A stretch of DNA of 9,910 bases from positions 1-9,910 of the forward strand of contig JBQTJN010000012.1 in the NCBI GenBank assembly GCA_052387095.1, in the 5' to 3' direction. Position 1 is the stretch's first letter, and every line of letters starts with the position of its first letter. Both the position numbers and the translations under genes were made by a program. Source of the DNA: JBQTJN01 sp052387095. Its GTDB lineage: Bacteria > Pseudomonadota > Alphaproteobacteria > Micavibrionales > Micavibrionaceae. Below are positions 1 through 7,454 of the stretch, piece after piece. The notes beneath the pieces were generated by a model that did not search any database, had not been told where the DNA came from, and saw nothing but the letters and a program-made list of their open reading frames with translations.

Positions 1-120
1 ATCGCCAAAGAACTTAACGAAAGGCCCAGAAAATGCCTCGATTACCAAACACCCGAAGAAGTCTTTGCCCAAGCCATTGAAAAAATTAAAAATAACCCAA
101 ATGTTGCACTTCAGACTTGA
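1..120 (+). CDS. IS30-family transposase, C-terminal end only (partial at window edge)
   Basis: Frame 1 is open from the first base and ends at TGA 118-120, giving 39 residues. They contain LNERPRKCLDYQTPEEVF and end in VALQT. This matches the conserved C-terminus of IS30-family DDE transposases, where an LNxRPRKxLxxxTPxEVF block follows the last catalytic glutamate and many members finish with VALQT or similar. The catalytic residues themselves lie outside the window, so it cannot be judged whether the gene is intact. It runs convergently towards polA, whose stop codon is about 90 bases downstream. The family call is confident; element identity and functional state are unknown. Confidence 0.88.
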   Translation: MAKELNERPRKCLDYQTPEEVFAQAIEKIKNNPNVALQT

Positions 121-126
121 ATCCAA
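104..126. repeat. Putative right terminal inverted repeat of the IS30-family element
   Basis: In IS30-family elements the transposase stop codon commonly lies in or next to the right terminal repeat. The sequence around the stop, TTGCACTTCAGACTTGAATC and a few bases more, resembles the ends of such elements (reverse complement beginning GGATTCAAGTCTGAAG). The left copy is outside the window, so the exact boundary and any target duplication cannot be verified. The remaining bases to 211 contain no gene and no convincing terminator for polA. Confidence 0.4.
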
Positions 127-211
127 GTTTGAAAAACAAGGCATCCTCACCCGGCCTAGAAAAAAACCGTCGAACAAACTGTTAAAGAGACATAATGAGG
201 CAGGTAAAGGT

Positions 212-2995
212 TTAATGCGCCGCGCCCCAGGACGCGCCGCTACCGGACTCGACCTCGAGCGGCACGCCAAGATCGACGACACGCTCCATCACGCGTCTGA
301 CCACATCGGCGGTTTTTTCGGCTTCCGCAAGAGGTACTTCGAACACAAGCTCGTCGTGAACCTGCAGCAGCATCTTCACGGACAGCTTCGCCCCGGCGAG
401 CGCTGCCGGCATGCGCGTCATCGCGATCTTCATGATGTCCGCCGCCGTGCCCTGCAGCGGCGCGTTGATCGCCTGCCGCTCCGCACCCTGTTTCAGCATC
501 TTGTCGTTGATGCCGCGGATGATGACTTTCCGCCCGTGATGCGTGCGCACGAAACCATGCGTGCGCGCTTCTTGCTTCGCGGCCTCCATGAAATCCTGGA
601 TCTCGGGAAAACGCGCCAGGTATTTGCGGATATAATCCGCGGCTTCCGAATTGGATGTGCCGAGCTGCTTGGCGAGGCCGAAGCCGCTGATGCCGTAAAT
701 AATACCGAAATTGACGGCCTTGGCGGCGCGGCGCAGCTCACCCGTGACTTTATCCAGCGGCGTGTCGAACACCTGCGAGGCCGTCAGCGTGTGAATATCT
801 TCCTTGTCGGTGAAAGCCTGTTTCAGCGCCTTCACATTCGCCATCGCCGCGGCGAGGCGAAGCTCGACCTGGCTATAATCGACCGAGAGCAGAACGCAAC
901 CATCGGCCGGAACAAAGGCGGTGCGGATTTTTCGCCCTTCCTCCGTTCGGATCGGGATATTCTGCAGGTTCGGATCGGAACTGGCGAGGCGTCCGGTCGT
1001 TGTATGCGCCATGCCAAAGGACGTATGTACGCGGCCCGTGGCCGGGTTGATTTCTTCCTGCAGCGAATCCGTATAGGTGGATTTCAGTTTCGCCAGCTGG
1101 CGCGTATCGAGAATTTTCCGGGCGATCTCATTTTCCGCTGCGAGCTTTTCCAGGATATCCGCCGTCGTGCTCCAGTCTCCGCCCGCGGTTTTTTTGCCGC
1201 CCTGCAGGCCCATCTGCTCGAACAGGATCTGGCTGACCTGCTTGGGCGAGGCGATGTTGAATTCCGTGCCCGCCAGTTTGTAAATTTCCTGTTCCAGCAC
1301 GAGCAGCCGCTTGCCGAAATCCCGGCTCATCTCTTTCAGCACGGCGGGATCGATACGAATGCCGTTCAGCTCCATCTGCGCAATCACGGGCACGAGCGGG
1401 CGCTCAATATTTTCATACACGCTCGCCATTTTCTCGAGCGCAAGACGCGGTTTTAAAATTTTATGCAGGCGCAGCGTGATATCGGCATCTTCGGCAGCGT
1501 AGGGCAACGCCTTCATGATATCGACGCGGTCAAAGCTGACCTTGTTTTTACCTTTACCCGCGACATCCTCGTAGGAAACCGGCTGCCAGCCGATATGCAG
1601 GCTGGAAAGATTATCCATCGAATGACTATGCGCAGCGCCGTCCAGCACGTAGGACAGCAGCATCGTGTCGTCAAACGGATGCACGCGAATTTCTGCCTTC
1701 GCGAACATCTGCCAGTCATATTTCATGTTATGCGCGATCTTGAGAACGGCATCATCCTCGAGCAGAGGCTTTAACTTCTCCAGCGTCTCGCGCATCGGCA
1801 ATTGTTTGATCACATCGCTGCCATGGCCGAGCAAATCCGTTTCCTGCGTATGGCCCAGGGGAATATAGGCGGCGCGCCCGACCTTCACGGCCAGCGAAAT
1901 GCCGACGAGGGTCGCTTTCGCCGGCGTAATGCCGGTGGTCTCGGTATCAATGCAGACGGCGCCTTCTTCATAGGCCTCATTGATCCAGCGTTGCAACTCT
2001 TCAAAATCATTGATCAGCACATATTCGTTTTTTTCCACCAGCGGGAATTCCGTCTGCTTTTTCTCCGCGGCGATTTCGGCGGGCTGGAGAGGCGTCTCCG
2101 CCGGCGGCACGCCGATGCGGTTCAGCAGCGAATTAAATCCCTGCTCGCGCAGGAAGGCGGCAAGATCCGGGCTGTTCATGTCGCGTGGCTTGAGATCCTC
2201 CAGAGCAATCGGGACATCGACATGATCATCCAGCGCCGCCAGCCTTTTGGACATGCGCGCATTCTCGGCGTGTTCGATTAATGTCTCGCGGCGCTTGTTC
2301 TGCTTGATCTCACCGGCGCGCGACAGCAGTGTTTCAAGATCACCGAATTCCTTGATCAGCTCCATCGCCGTCTTCGGGCCGATGCCGGGCACGCCCGGGA
2401 TATTGTCAATGCTATCGCCCATCAGCGCCTGCACCTCGACGACTTTTTCCGGCGGCACGCCGAATTTCTCGATCACTTCCGCGTAGCCGATATATTTCTG
2501 CTTGATCGGGTCGAACATCTGCACATGGTCATTGACCAGCTGGTACATATCCTTGTCGGAACCGACAATAACAACCTTTTGTCCCCGCGCCTTCGCCAGC
2601 CGTGCATATGTTGCGATCACATCATCGGCCTCGAACCCTTCCAGTTCGATCGCCGGCACGCCAAACGCCTCCGCCGCGCGGCGGAACAACGGAAATTGCG
2701 GGAGCAGATCATCCGGCGGGTCATCGCGGTTGGCCTTGTAATCGGCGTATATATCGTTGCGGTAATTCTTGCGCGCGGCATCGAAAATCACGGCGATGTT
2801 CGGTGCATGAAAATCATTCAGCAGTTTGTACATCATGTTGCAAAAACCCAGCACCGCCCCGACCGGCAACCCGGCAGGGTTGGTCAGGGTCTGCGGCAGC
2901 GCAAAATAGGCGCGGAAAATAAACCCGGAGCCGTCAACCAGGTACAGCGTGTCGTTTGAATTTTCCGGATCGGATTTTGCGGCGTTTTTCGGCAT
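212..2995 (-). CDS. polA: DNA polymerase I
   Basis: The product has 927 residues, the usual full length for PolA. It performs Okazaki-fragment processing and repair synthesis in the cytoplasm. The 5' nuclease domain (about 15-300) shows LVDGSGFIFRAY with D21, GFEADDVIATYA, VGSDKDMYQLV and MGDSIDNIPGVPGIGPKTA, which includes the helix-hairpin-helix. The DEDDy proofreading domain (about 320-515) is complete: D350 and E352 in CIDTETTG, N423/D427 in AHNMKYDW, and Y499/D503 in YAAEDAD. The polymerase domain (about 530-927) has motif A with D706 (LLSVDYSQVELR), the O-helix RRAAKAVNFGIIYG with R755, K759, F763 and Y767, and motif C LLQVHDELVFEV with D881/E882. The protein ends in the usual GASWG-type tail. 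The start at 2995 puts the nuclease domain at the expected distance from the N-terminus. No clear Shine-Dalgarno sequence precedes it. Upstream lies a leader or sRNA unit with its own terminator, so transcription probably reaches polA by read-through. Confidence 0.98.
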   Translation of the reverse strand: MPKNAAKSDPENSNDTLYLVDGSGFIFRAYFALPQTLTNPAGLPVGAVLGFCNMMYKLLNDFHAPNIAVIFDAARKNYRNDIYADYKANRDDPPDDLLPQFPLFRRAAEAFGVPAIELEGFEADDVIATYARLAKARGQKVVIVGSDKDMYQLVNDHVQMFDPIKQKYIGYAEVIEKFGVPPEKVVEVQALMGDSIDNIPGVPGIGPKTAMELIKEFGDLETLLSRAGEIKQNKRRETLIEHAENARMSKRLAALDDHVDVPIALEDLKPRDMNSPDLAAFLREQGFNSLLNRIGVPPAETPLQPAEIAAEKKQTEFPLVEKNEYVLINDFEELQRWINEAYEEGAVCIDTETTGITPAKATLVGISLAVKVGRAAYIPLGHTQETDLLGHGSDVIKQLPMRETLEKLKPLLEDDAVLKIAHNMKYDWQMFAKAEIRVHPFDDTMLLSYVLDGAAHSHSMDNLSSLHIGWQPVSYEDVAGKGKNKVSFDRVDIMKALPYAAEDADITLRLHKILKPRLALEKMASVYENIERPLVPVIAQMELNGIRIDPAVLKEMSRDFGKRLLVLEQEIYKLAGTEFNIASPKQVSQILFEQMGLQGGKKTAGGDWSTTADILEKLAAENEIARKILDTRQLAKLKSTYTDSLQEEINPATGRVHTSFGMAHTTTGRLASSDPNLQNIPIRTEEGRKIRTAFVPADGCVLLSVDYSQVELRLAAAMANVKALKQAFTDKEDIHTLTASQVFDTPLDKVTGELRRAAKAVNFGIIYGISGFGLAKQLGTSNSEAADYIRKYLARFPEIQDFMEAAKQEARTHGFVRTHHGRKVIIRGINDKMLKQGAERQAINAPLQGTAADIMKIAMTRMPAALAGAKLSVKMLLQVHDELVFEVPLAEAEKTADVVRRVMERVVDLGVPLEVESGSGASWGAAH

Positions 2996-3045
2996 GGGCT
3001 AAAGTGGCGTATGCGCCGCGCGCTGTCCAGCCTTCCCGTTTAAAT

Positions 3046-3073
3046 AAAAAAACCCCGCTTTTTTAGGGCGGGG
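3046..3073 (-). terminator. Strong intrinsic terminator between rlmB and polA
   Basis: Read on the minus strand, CCCCGC (3073-3068) pairs perfectly with GCGGGG (3058-3053) around a 9-base loop. The stem is followed immediately by seven Ts (3052-3046). This is a textbook rho-independent terminator and works in the minus direction only. It ends about 50 bases before the polA start codon, so it closes the unit that begins at the promoter near 3280 and any read-through from rlmB. Any transcript continuing into polA must escape it. Confidence 0.88.
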
Positions 3074-3128
3074 CGATAGGGTTGAAGCCATGTCGGGGCG
3101 TCCCGCGAGGGGCACCGGGTGTAAGGCT

Positions 3129-3212
3129 TCAAGGGGAAAGGAGAAAATGTGCCGGTAATGCGCGGGCACCTGAAATCCGGAAGGAGTATTGAAAAAAAGC
3201 CTGCAACGGCAT
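3129..3212 (-). CDS. Possible 27-residue leader peptide inside the rlmB-polA leader RNA
   Basis: ATG at 3212 is preceded by AGAGG with an 8-base spacer, a better ribosome binding site than that of polA or rlmB. The frame gives MPLQAFFQYSFRISGARALP plus seven more residues and stops at TGA 3131-3129. The peptide is mildly hydrophobic, with no run of a single amino acid that would indicate classical amino-acid attenuation. Its stop codon lies inside the 5' arm of the 8-bp stem 3132-3125, so a ribosome finishing it would cover that arm. Its length is short enough for chance, so this remains a candidate. Confidence 0.3.
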   Translation of the reverse strand: MPLQAFFQYSFRISGARALPAHFLLSP

Positions 3213-3265
3213 GGTGGATCCCTCTGCTTATTCGAGCGCACCTTATGGTGTCTTCTTATCCTTCT

Positions 3266-3295
3266 ATTGTACCGGAAGCGGAAAACCCCTGTCAA
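3266..3295 (-). promoter_or_regulatory. Near-consensus sigma70 promoter upstream of the leader/sRNA and polA
   Basis: On the minus strand TTGACA (3295-3290) is followed after 18 bases by TACAAT (3271-3266), which match 6/6 and 5/6 of the consensus. The -35 starts only about 20 bases beyond the rlmB stop codon. The promoter is therefore separate from rlmB and drives the RNA that ends at 3046, and by read-through probably polA. Confidence 0.75.
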
Positions 3296-3315
3296 AGTAG
3301 ATTTAACATAATCAA

Positions 3316-4179
3316 TTAATGAGATGATTGCCGTCTGGAAAACGCGTAGAGTGCCACTGCCGCGGCATTCGAAACATTGAGACTCTGGATCGCCCCTTGC
3401 GTCGGCAGGCGCAGCAGCGCATCGCAATGTTCGCGCACAAGCCGGCGCATGCCGTCTCCTTCCGCCCCGAGCACCAGCACGGATTTTCCGCCCGGTTTGA
3501 TATCGCCGACATTCTTGTCGCCGCGCTCATCGAGCCCGTAAACAAAAAACCCGGCTTCCTTCAGCGCTTCCAGCGCGCGTGACAGATTGGTTTCATAGGC
3601 AATCGCCAGATGCTCGACCGCGCCGCACGCTGTTTTCGCCAACACGCCTTCGAGATCCGGCGCATGTCTGCGCTGCATGATGACGCCGCCGCAACCAAAC
3701 GCGCTGGCGCTGCGCAGGATGGCGCCGACATTATGCGGATCCGTCACCTGGTCCAGCATCAGCAACGTGAAATGATCAGCTTCGTTCGCGCGGATAATAA
3801 GATCATCAACGCCGACTTCCGGCAGCGGCGAAGCGGCAAGCCCCAGCCCCTGATGCACGGCATCGCGCGGCAGCATCTTGTCGAGTAAAGCTTTGTCAAG
3901 TAGCAGCGCTTCCGGCCGCCTTATATTTTTGCTCTTCGCCTTTTTGAAAATTTCCTCGAAACCCGTCGCTGCGTTTTCCGTGATATAAAGCGCCTCGATC
4001 CGGCGCGCCGGGTTCAGCCAGGCCTCGGAAACGGCGTGGAACCCGAACAGAGTCGGTTTGAGGCTCGCAAAAGATTCATGCTTCGGGCGCTCCGGGCGGT
4101 GTTCTGTAGTATGCGCCTGCGCCGGGCGCGGACGGTCCTTTTTATGACGGCTTTGCTTGTAAGGGCGCTTGTTTTTCAT
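3316..4179 (-). CDS. rlmB: 23S rRNA (guanosine-2'-O-)-methyltransferase, TrmH/SpoU family
   Basis: The product has 287 residues. RlmB uses S-adenosylmethionine to methylate the ribose of G2251 in the 23S rRNA P-loop. Residues 44-115 form the N-terminal RNA-binding domain (FGFHAVSEAWLNPARRIEAL...). Residues 139-280 form the knotted SPOUT catalytic domain, with motif 1 LDQVTDPHNVGAILRSASAFG (N150, R156), motif 2 LVLGAEGDGMRRL (about 235-247), and motif 3 LRLPTQGAIQSLNVSNAAAVAL (about 256-277). The usual glutamate of the VESLNVS segment is replaced here by Q (IQSLNVS). The first 35 residues are a lysine/arginine-rich extension not present in every member, probably helping to hold RNA. There is no evident Shine-Dalgarno site before the start. 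The neighbourhood of tRNA-Tyr and, further on, tuf fits RlmB in alphaproteobacteria. Other SpoU enzymes such as TrmH are possible, but the N-terminal domain favours RlmB. Confidence 0.9.
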   Translation of the reverse strand: MKNKRPYKQSRHKKDRPRPAQAHTTEHRPERPKHESFASLKPTLFGFHAVSEAWLNPARRIEALYITENAATGFEEIFKKAKSKNIRRPEALLLDKALLDKMLPRDAVHQGLGLAASPLPEVGVDDLIIRANEADHFTLLMLDQVTDPHNVGAILRSASAFGCGGVIMQRRHAPDLEGVLAKTACGAVEHLAIAYETNLSRALEALKEAGFFVYGLDERGDKNVGDIKPGGKSVLVLGAEGDGMRRLVREHCDALLRLPTQGAIQSLNVSNAAAVALYAFSRRQSSH

Positions 4180-4262
4180 GGATCAGAGACTGGCACACTT
4201 GACATCAGGGGGGAAAGGCTTTTTCTTAGGCCCTTCCAAGGCCTTATATCCTTAAAACCAGT

Positions 4263-4349
4263 GGAGGGGTGGCCGAGTGGTTAATGGCAGCAGACTGTAA
4301 ATCTGCCCGTCTTTGACGTACGGGAGTTCGAATCTCTCCCCCTCCACCA
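4263..4349 (+). tRNA. tRNA-Tyr (anticodon GTA)
   Basis: This is an 87-base class II tRNA with encoded CCA. The acceptor stem GGAGGGG (4263-4269) pairs with CCCCTCC (4339-4345), followed by discriminator A and CCA 4347-4349. The anticodon stem-loop is GCAGA-CTGTAAA-TCTGC, with GTA at 4297-4299. A long variable arm with a CCCGT/ACGGG stem is present, as expected for tyrosine tRNA in bacteria. The T-arm reads GAGTTCGAATCTC. Upstream, TATATC at 4245-4250 could be a -10 element giving a 5' leader of about 6 bases, but its -35 is poor. The palindrome ATTTTTCAAAAAT (4349-4361) directly follows the gene and is at best a weak terminator. Confidence 0.97.
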
Positions 4350-4367
4350 TTTTTCAAAAATCCCGAC

Positions 4368-7300
4368 CTATACCAGAAAACCGGGAAATTCAGATTGCTT
4401 GGAACTCATTGCTTCGCGCGCGCCTTTTGTCAACGGGCGCAGCAGCTTTTGATCGGCTGCGCCGACAGCGGCGCTTGCGGTCAGCACGATAGCGCCGATG
4501 CCAATATGATTCTGCACAATATCCTGACCCCAGTTCCAGAATGCATACAAGGAGACGAAGGTGGTTGTCGCAAGGCCGGTCGCGGTCAGCGAAGATATCG
4601 CATCTGAAATTTCATTCCCTTGTCCCGCCATATCAAAAGCGACGGTGGTAACAGAGACAGCCGCCGCTGCTCGGATGAAATTTTTTCTTATGCCGGAAGG
4701 AAGAATTTCAGTCGCATCGCGCAGAATCTGCATGACTTTGGCAATATGCTGTACGGCTGTAGCGCCGGCTATGGTGGCGCGCGCCTTGAAATGCGCGCTC
4801 AAAGAAGGAGAATTGAACGGCCTGAGCTTTTCAAATTGCTCTTGTAGGAGCGCATCCCGCTTCGTGGCTTTAAATTGCCGGTTGGCGATTTTTATCAATT
4901 TTTTGCTGAAGACAGCATCCGGTTCCTGTGAAAAAACTGAATAAAGCGGTGAGGACCCGCGCACATGCATTTCCGCCTGCATCAGGTTTCCAAGGTTGAG
5001 ACAAAATGCATTTTGCAGGTTTTCACAATTACCATCTAGCTTATAATCATCAAGCGCGCGGCGGACATTAAGCATATTCGTGCGCAGTTTTTCACGCCAG
5101 GCAAACGGAACATCGGTGCGCTCTGTCATATATTCCATCATGAAATCGAAGCGGCCCAGGGATTCCAGCGCTGATACCCAGTTTTCAGCGCCGATCCGGA
5201 AACTCTGTTTTAAGTATCCGGCCTTAAGCGTAAAATTGACCGCGCCAATAGAATCGGGCTGGCTCTCTGCCAGGGCCCTGCGGCCTTCAACTGCATTCAG
5301 TACATCAAACCCATGCACGGAAGCTGGTATGGCGTCTTTGATACCACCAGCTAGGCTCATAATTCTGTCGGACAGCGTTCTGTATGTGCCAAGACCTAGC
5401 CTACCAGCCGTCTTTGACCCGACCATGTAAGCCAGATCAATCACCGGCGCAAGCAATTCAGAAATCTTATCTTTGCTTTTCAGGCCGTATTTATAGCCAT
5501 TGGTCGCGAGAAGACCCCAAAATCCCGCGTGAGTCAGATCCTGGAAGACCATGATGCCCGTCATTTTCTCCGCCAGGTAAGTAATTGTGCCGTTAGCAGC
5601 TTTTGAGAATGCACAGTCGGGATTGATGGAAATCCCGGCTTTCATATAAGCCGTCTGGATAGTGGCGCGGGCTGCTTCAAAAATCATCTGCGAAGTTTCT
5701 GTCACGGCCGCGTTGTAAAGCGACTTGAAGCTTTTGTAATACGTTCCAAGAGTAGCGCTGAAATGCCAATGATAGTTCAGCGATGTCAGATTTTCCTGTG
5801 ACAGCGATGAAAGCGCAACGGTTGTTTTCTCAAGGCCATCATCGCCAAGGGTCAAGACAAGATTGGCGGCCGACTGGCTCGTCTGGCCGTTGCCGCCATT
5901 CATGAGATAGGAAATCGTAAACAAACCGACCATCAGGGCAATCGATGTTTTGGGATGCTCCCTGACAAAAATCGTAATGTCCTTGCCGAAGCGCAGCAGG
6001 GACGCGCCGATTATTTTGAGTAGTTCTTTTCTGTCGAATTTTTTTTGACCGGTATGCAGGGCCAGAACAGACAGGATTTCCCGGTAATGCTTGTCCATCA
6101 GCATCGGATTGAGTGAAACGCCGGCTGCGCTGCTGTTTTCGATTGTATCGGCGACCTGCAGGAAATGTGCGCTGAGAGAAGATGCAAATCCGGGCGGCAT
6201 TTTTACAACTTTTTTATGTTGAAAACCATTACCCATGGTCCGTGCCGCCGCCACGGCAAAAGCCAAGAGTGGAAAAAATTCCTGGATTAGCGCTTCGGCT
6301 TGTGTGTGCGAAACAGAATCCTGCTTTTCATAGGCCTGAATCGTTTTTTCCAACATTTCGATTTGCCGCAGAACATCGTCAACCGGCGAATAACGTTCGG
6401 TGTAATGATATGTCTTCCAGACATCACGCAACGCCATCATCGGCGGCGTCAATGCTGTTGTTGCTCTTAGAAGATTATGGAGTGTTTGTTTGGATGGCGC
6501 CTGTTCTTTGAAAAAAGAAACAGGCAAATCCCCTGAAAAACAATCGACGCGCCTCTGAATAGAGCGTTCGTGTGCATGAAGCGTTCCTTCCTGTTCGACT
6601 GAATGCGCCAGTTTCGCGAGTATTTCGTGGTCCCGCGCTGCCAGCCGGCAAAAGTCCACCATTTCAGTGCCGGACAGCTGAATATCACGCCGCGGCTCCG
6701 CAATCCGCCCATGCGTGGCATTTTTAAGGAAAGCCCAGATATGGTTTGAAAGCTGTTGTTGTGCGATGCCTCCAAGCTGTTCCGGCTGCAGCATAGCTTC
6801 AGAAAATGTAAAGCAAAATCCTTTTTCCGGATCAAACACGGTATTTGGAATGGCGCTTTGTACGCTGCGCGGATTTCCGATCTCAGGCTCGATATGCCAC
6901 TTCTCGCTCGTACGCAGGCTAGCTTCTATTGCGAAATGCTCGTCTTCGATATCAATTTCAAGATGGGCATAGCGTTCGTGCGGCAATATAACGGAATCGC
7001 TTGTAGCAAAACGCAAAATCCGGTGCAGCACCTTACGCTGTTCGTGCCTTTCGCTGTTCTTGAATTTTCGATGCGCTTGCTGTTCTACAAGAGCTTTATC
7101 AAGCCCCGCACGGACAGGCTGATGGAGAAATTCAAGAAAACTTTTCAGATTTTCAAGATCAAAAATATAACCGTCAGATTCAACAAAATCGGGGCGCAAG
7201 TGATCAAGATTGAGGTTTTTATCCTTGAAAGAAACTTTATAATGATCGCCGCCCAGATGTCTAATTTCCAACCCCGAATCGCTCGCTATCTTTTGCAGCC

Positions 7301-7454
7301 AGGACGGCAGCCGGTAATGTGCGCGAAAACCGAGAGTGTGTTGAGGATTTTGAGTTTCGTCAATCATGGTATTCATTAAGTCAAATAAGTAATAAAGGGT
7401 GTGACCCGTTTCAGCAGTAAAATCTATGGCTAAAGTCCGAAATACGGTTTGCAT
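4368..7454 (-). CDS. Very large hypothetical protein with probable membrane segments and an internal duplication
   Basis: The frame gives 1028 residues with no domain I recognise. The N-terminal half is soluble, charged and partly helical (about 350-395 has heptad-like spacing). A strongly hydrophobic segment spans about 503-519 (TSIALMVGLFTISYLMN). Further hydrophobic stretches occur at about 928-942, 958-975 and 984-1000, so the protein may be membrane-associated at its centre and C-terminus. There is no signal peptide. Two regions resemble each other, about 424-566 and 882-980: each has SLSAHF, then [IL]LR, a hydrophobic stretch, a GxGN/GNG turn, a GLxxTT segment and SLxxxWxW/F. The start is uncertain. 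The ATG at 7454 overlaps the preceding gene by 25 bases, while ATGs at 7376 and 7367 avoid the overlap and place MIDETQNPQ near the N-terminus. None has a good ribosome binding site, which suggests coupling to the upstream gene. It is probably co-transcribed with the candidate lipoprotein. Function unknown. Confidence 0.8.
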   Translation of the reverse strand: MQTVFRTLAIDFTAETGHTLYYLFDLMNTMIDETQNPQHTLGFRAHYRLPSWLQKIASDSGLEIRHLGGDHYKVSFKDKNLNLDHLRPDFVESDGYIFDLENLKSFLEFLHQPVRAGLDKALVEQQAHRKFKNSERHEQRKVLHRILRFATSDSVILPHERYAHLEIDIEDEHFAIEASLRTSEKWHIEPEIGNPRSVQSAIPNTVFDPEKGFCFTFSEAMLQPEQLGGIAQQQLSNHIWAFLKNATHGRIAEPRRDIQLSGTEMVDFCRLAARDHEILAKLAHSVEQEGTLHAHERSIQRRVDCFSGDLPVSFFKEQAPSKQTLHNLLRATTALTPPMMALRDVWKTYHYTERYSPVDDVLRQIEMLEKTIQAYEKQDSVSHTQAEALIQEFFPLLAFAVAAARTMGNGFQHKKVVKMPPGFASSLSAHFLQVADTIENSSAAGVSLNPMLMDKHYREILSVLALHTGQKKFDRKELLKIIGASLLRFGKDITIFVREHPKTSIALMVGLFTISYLMNGGNGQTSQSAANLVLTLGDDGLEKTTVALSSLSQENLTSLNYHWHFSATLGTYYKSFKSLYNAAVTETSQMIFEAARATIQTAYMKAGISINPDCAFSKAANGTITYLAEKMTGIMVFQDLTHAGFWGLLATNGYKYGLKSKDKISELLAPVIDLAYMVGSKTAGRLGLGTYRTLSDRIMSLAGGIKDAIPASVHGFDVLNAVEGRRALAESQPDSIGAVNFTLKAGYLKQSFRIGAENWVSALESLGRFDFMMEYMTERTDVPFAWREKLRTNMLNVRRALDDYKLDGNCENLQNAFCLNLGNLMQAEMHVRGSSPLYSVFSQEPDAVFSKKLIKIANRQFKATKRDALLQEQFEKLRPFNSPSLSAHFKARATIAGATAVQHIAKVMQILRDATEILPSGIRKNFIRAAAAVSVTTVAFDMAGQGNEISDAISSLTATGLATTTFVSLYAFWNWGQDIVQNHIGIGAIVLTASAAVGAADQKLLRPLTKGAREAMSSKQSEFPGFLV

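Larger units (their letters stand above)
3046..3259 (-). ncRNA. Candidate small RNA or polA leader RNA, class not recognised
   Basis: A near-consensus promoter (-35 at 3290-3295, -10 at 3266-3271) predicts a start near 3259, and the terminator at 3046-3073 predicts the 3' end, giving about 215 nt. Structures visible on the minus strand are CACC-ATAA-GGTG just after the start, GTGCC/GGCAC (3169-3165 with 3153-3149), and a perfect 8-bp stem TTGAAGCC/GGCTTCAA (3132-3125 with 3089-3082) around a 35-base C/G-rich loop. No long ORF fits; one 27-codon ORF lies inside. I compared it by eye with SRP RNA, 6S RNA, RNase P RNA and tmRNA and could not match any of them. It could be a stand-alone sRNA or an attenuated 5' leader of polA. 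Confidence 0.55.

Noticed and set aside
65..1456. A 463-codon open frame on the plus strand antisense to polA.
   Set aside because: It is a shadow of polA: polA shows every family motif across this stretch, while this frame is arginine/histidine-rich with no recognisable domain.
2999..3427. A 142-codon minus-strand frame overlapping the rlmB 3' end and the leader/sRNA.
   Set aside because: It overlaps rlmB motif 3 in another frame, crosses the promoter and terminator, and has no protein-like features.
4199..4204. A perfect TTGACA upstream of tRNA-Tyr.
   Set aside because: No acceptable -10 lies 16-18 bases downstream, and TATATC at 4245 is too far away to pair with it.
4349..4361. Palindrome ATTTTTCAAAAAT after tRNA-Tyr as an intrinsic terminator.
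   Set aside because: The stem is entirely A/T with a one-base centre, too weak to call a terminator without transcript data.
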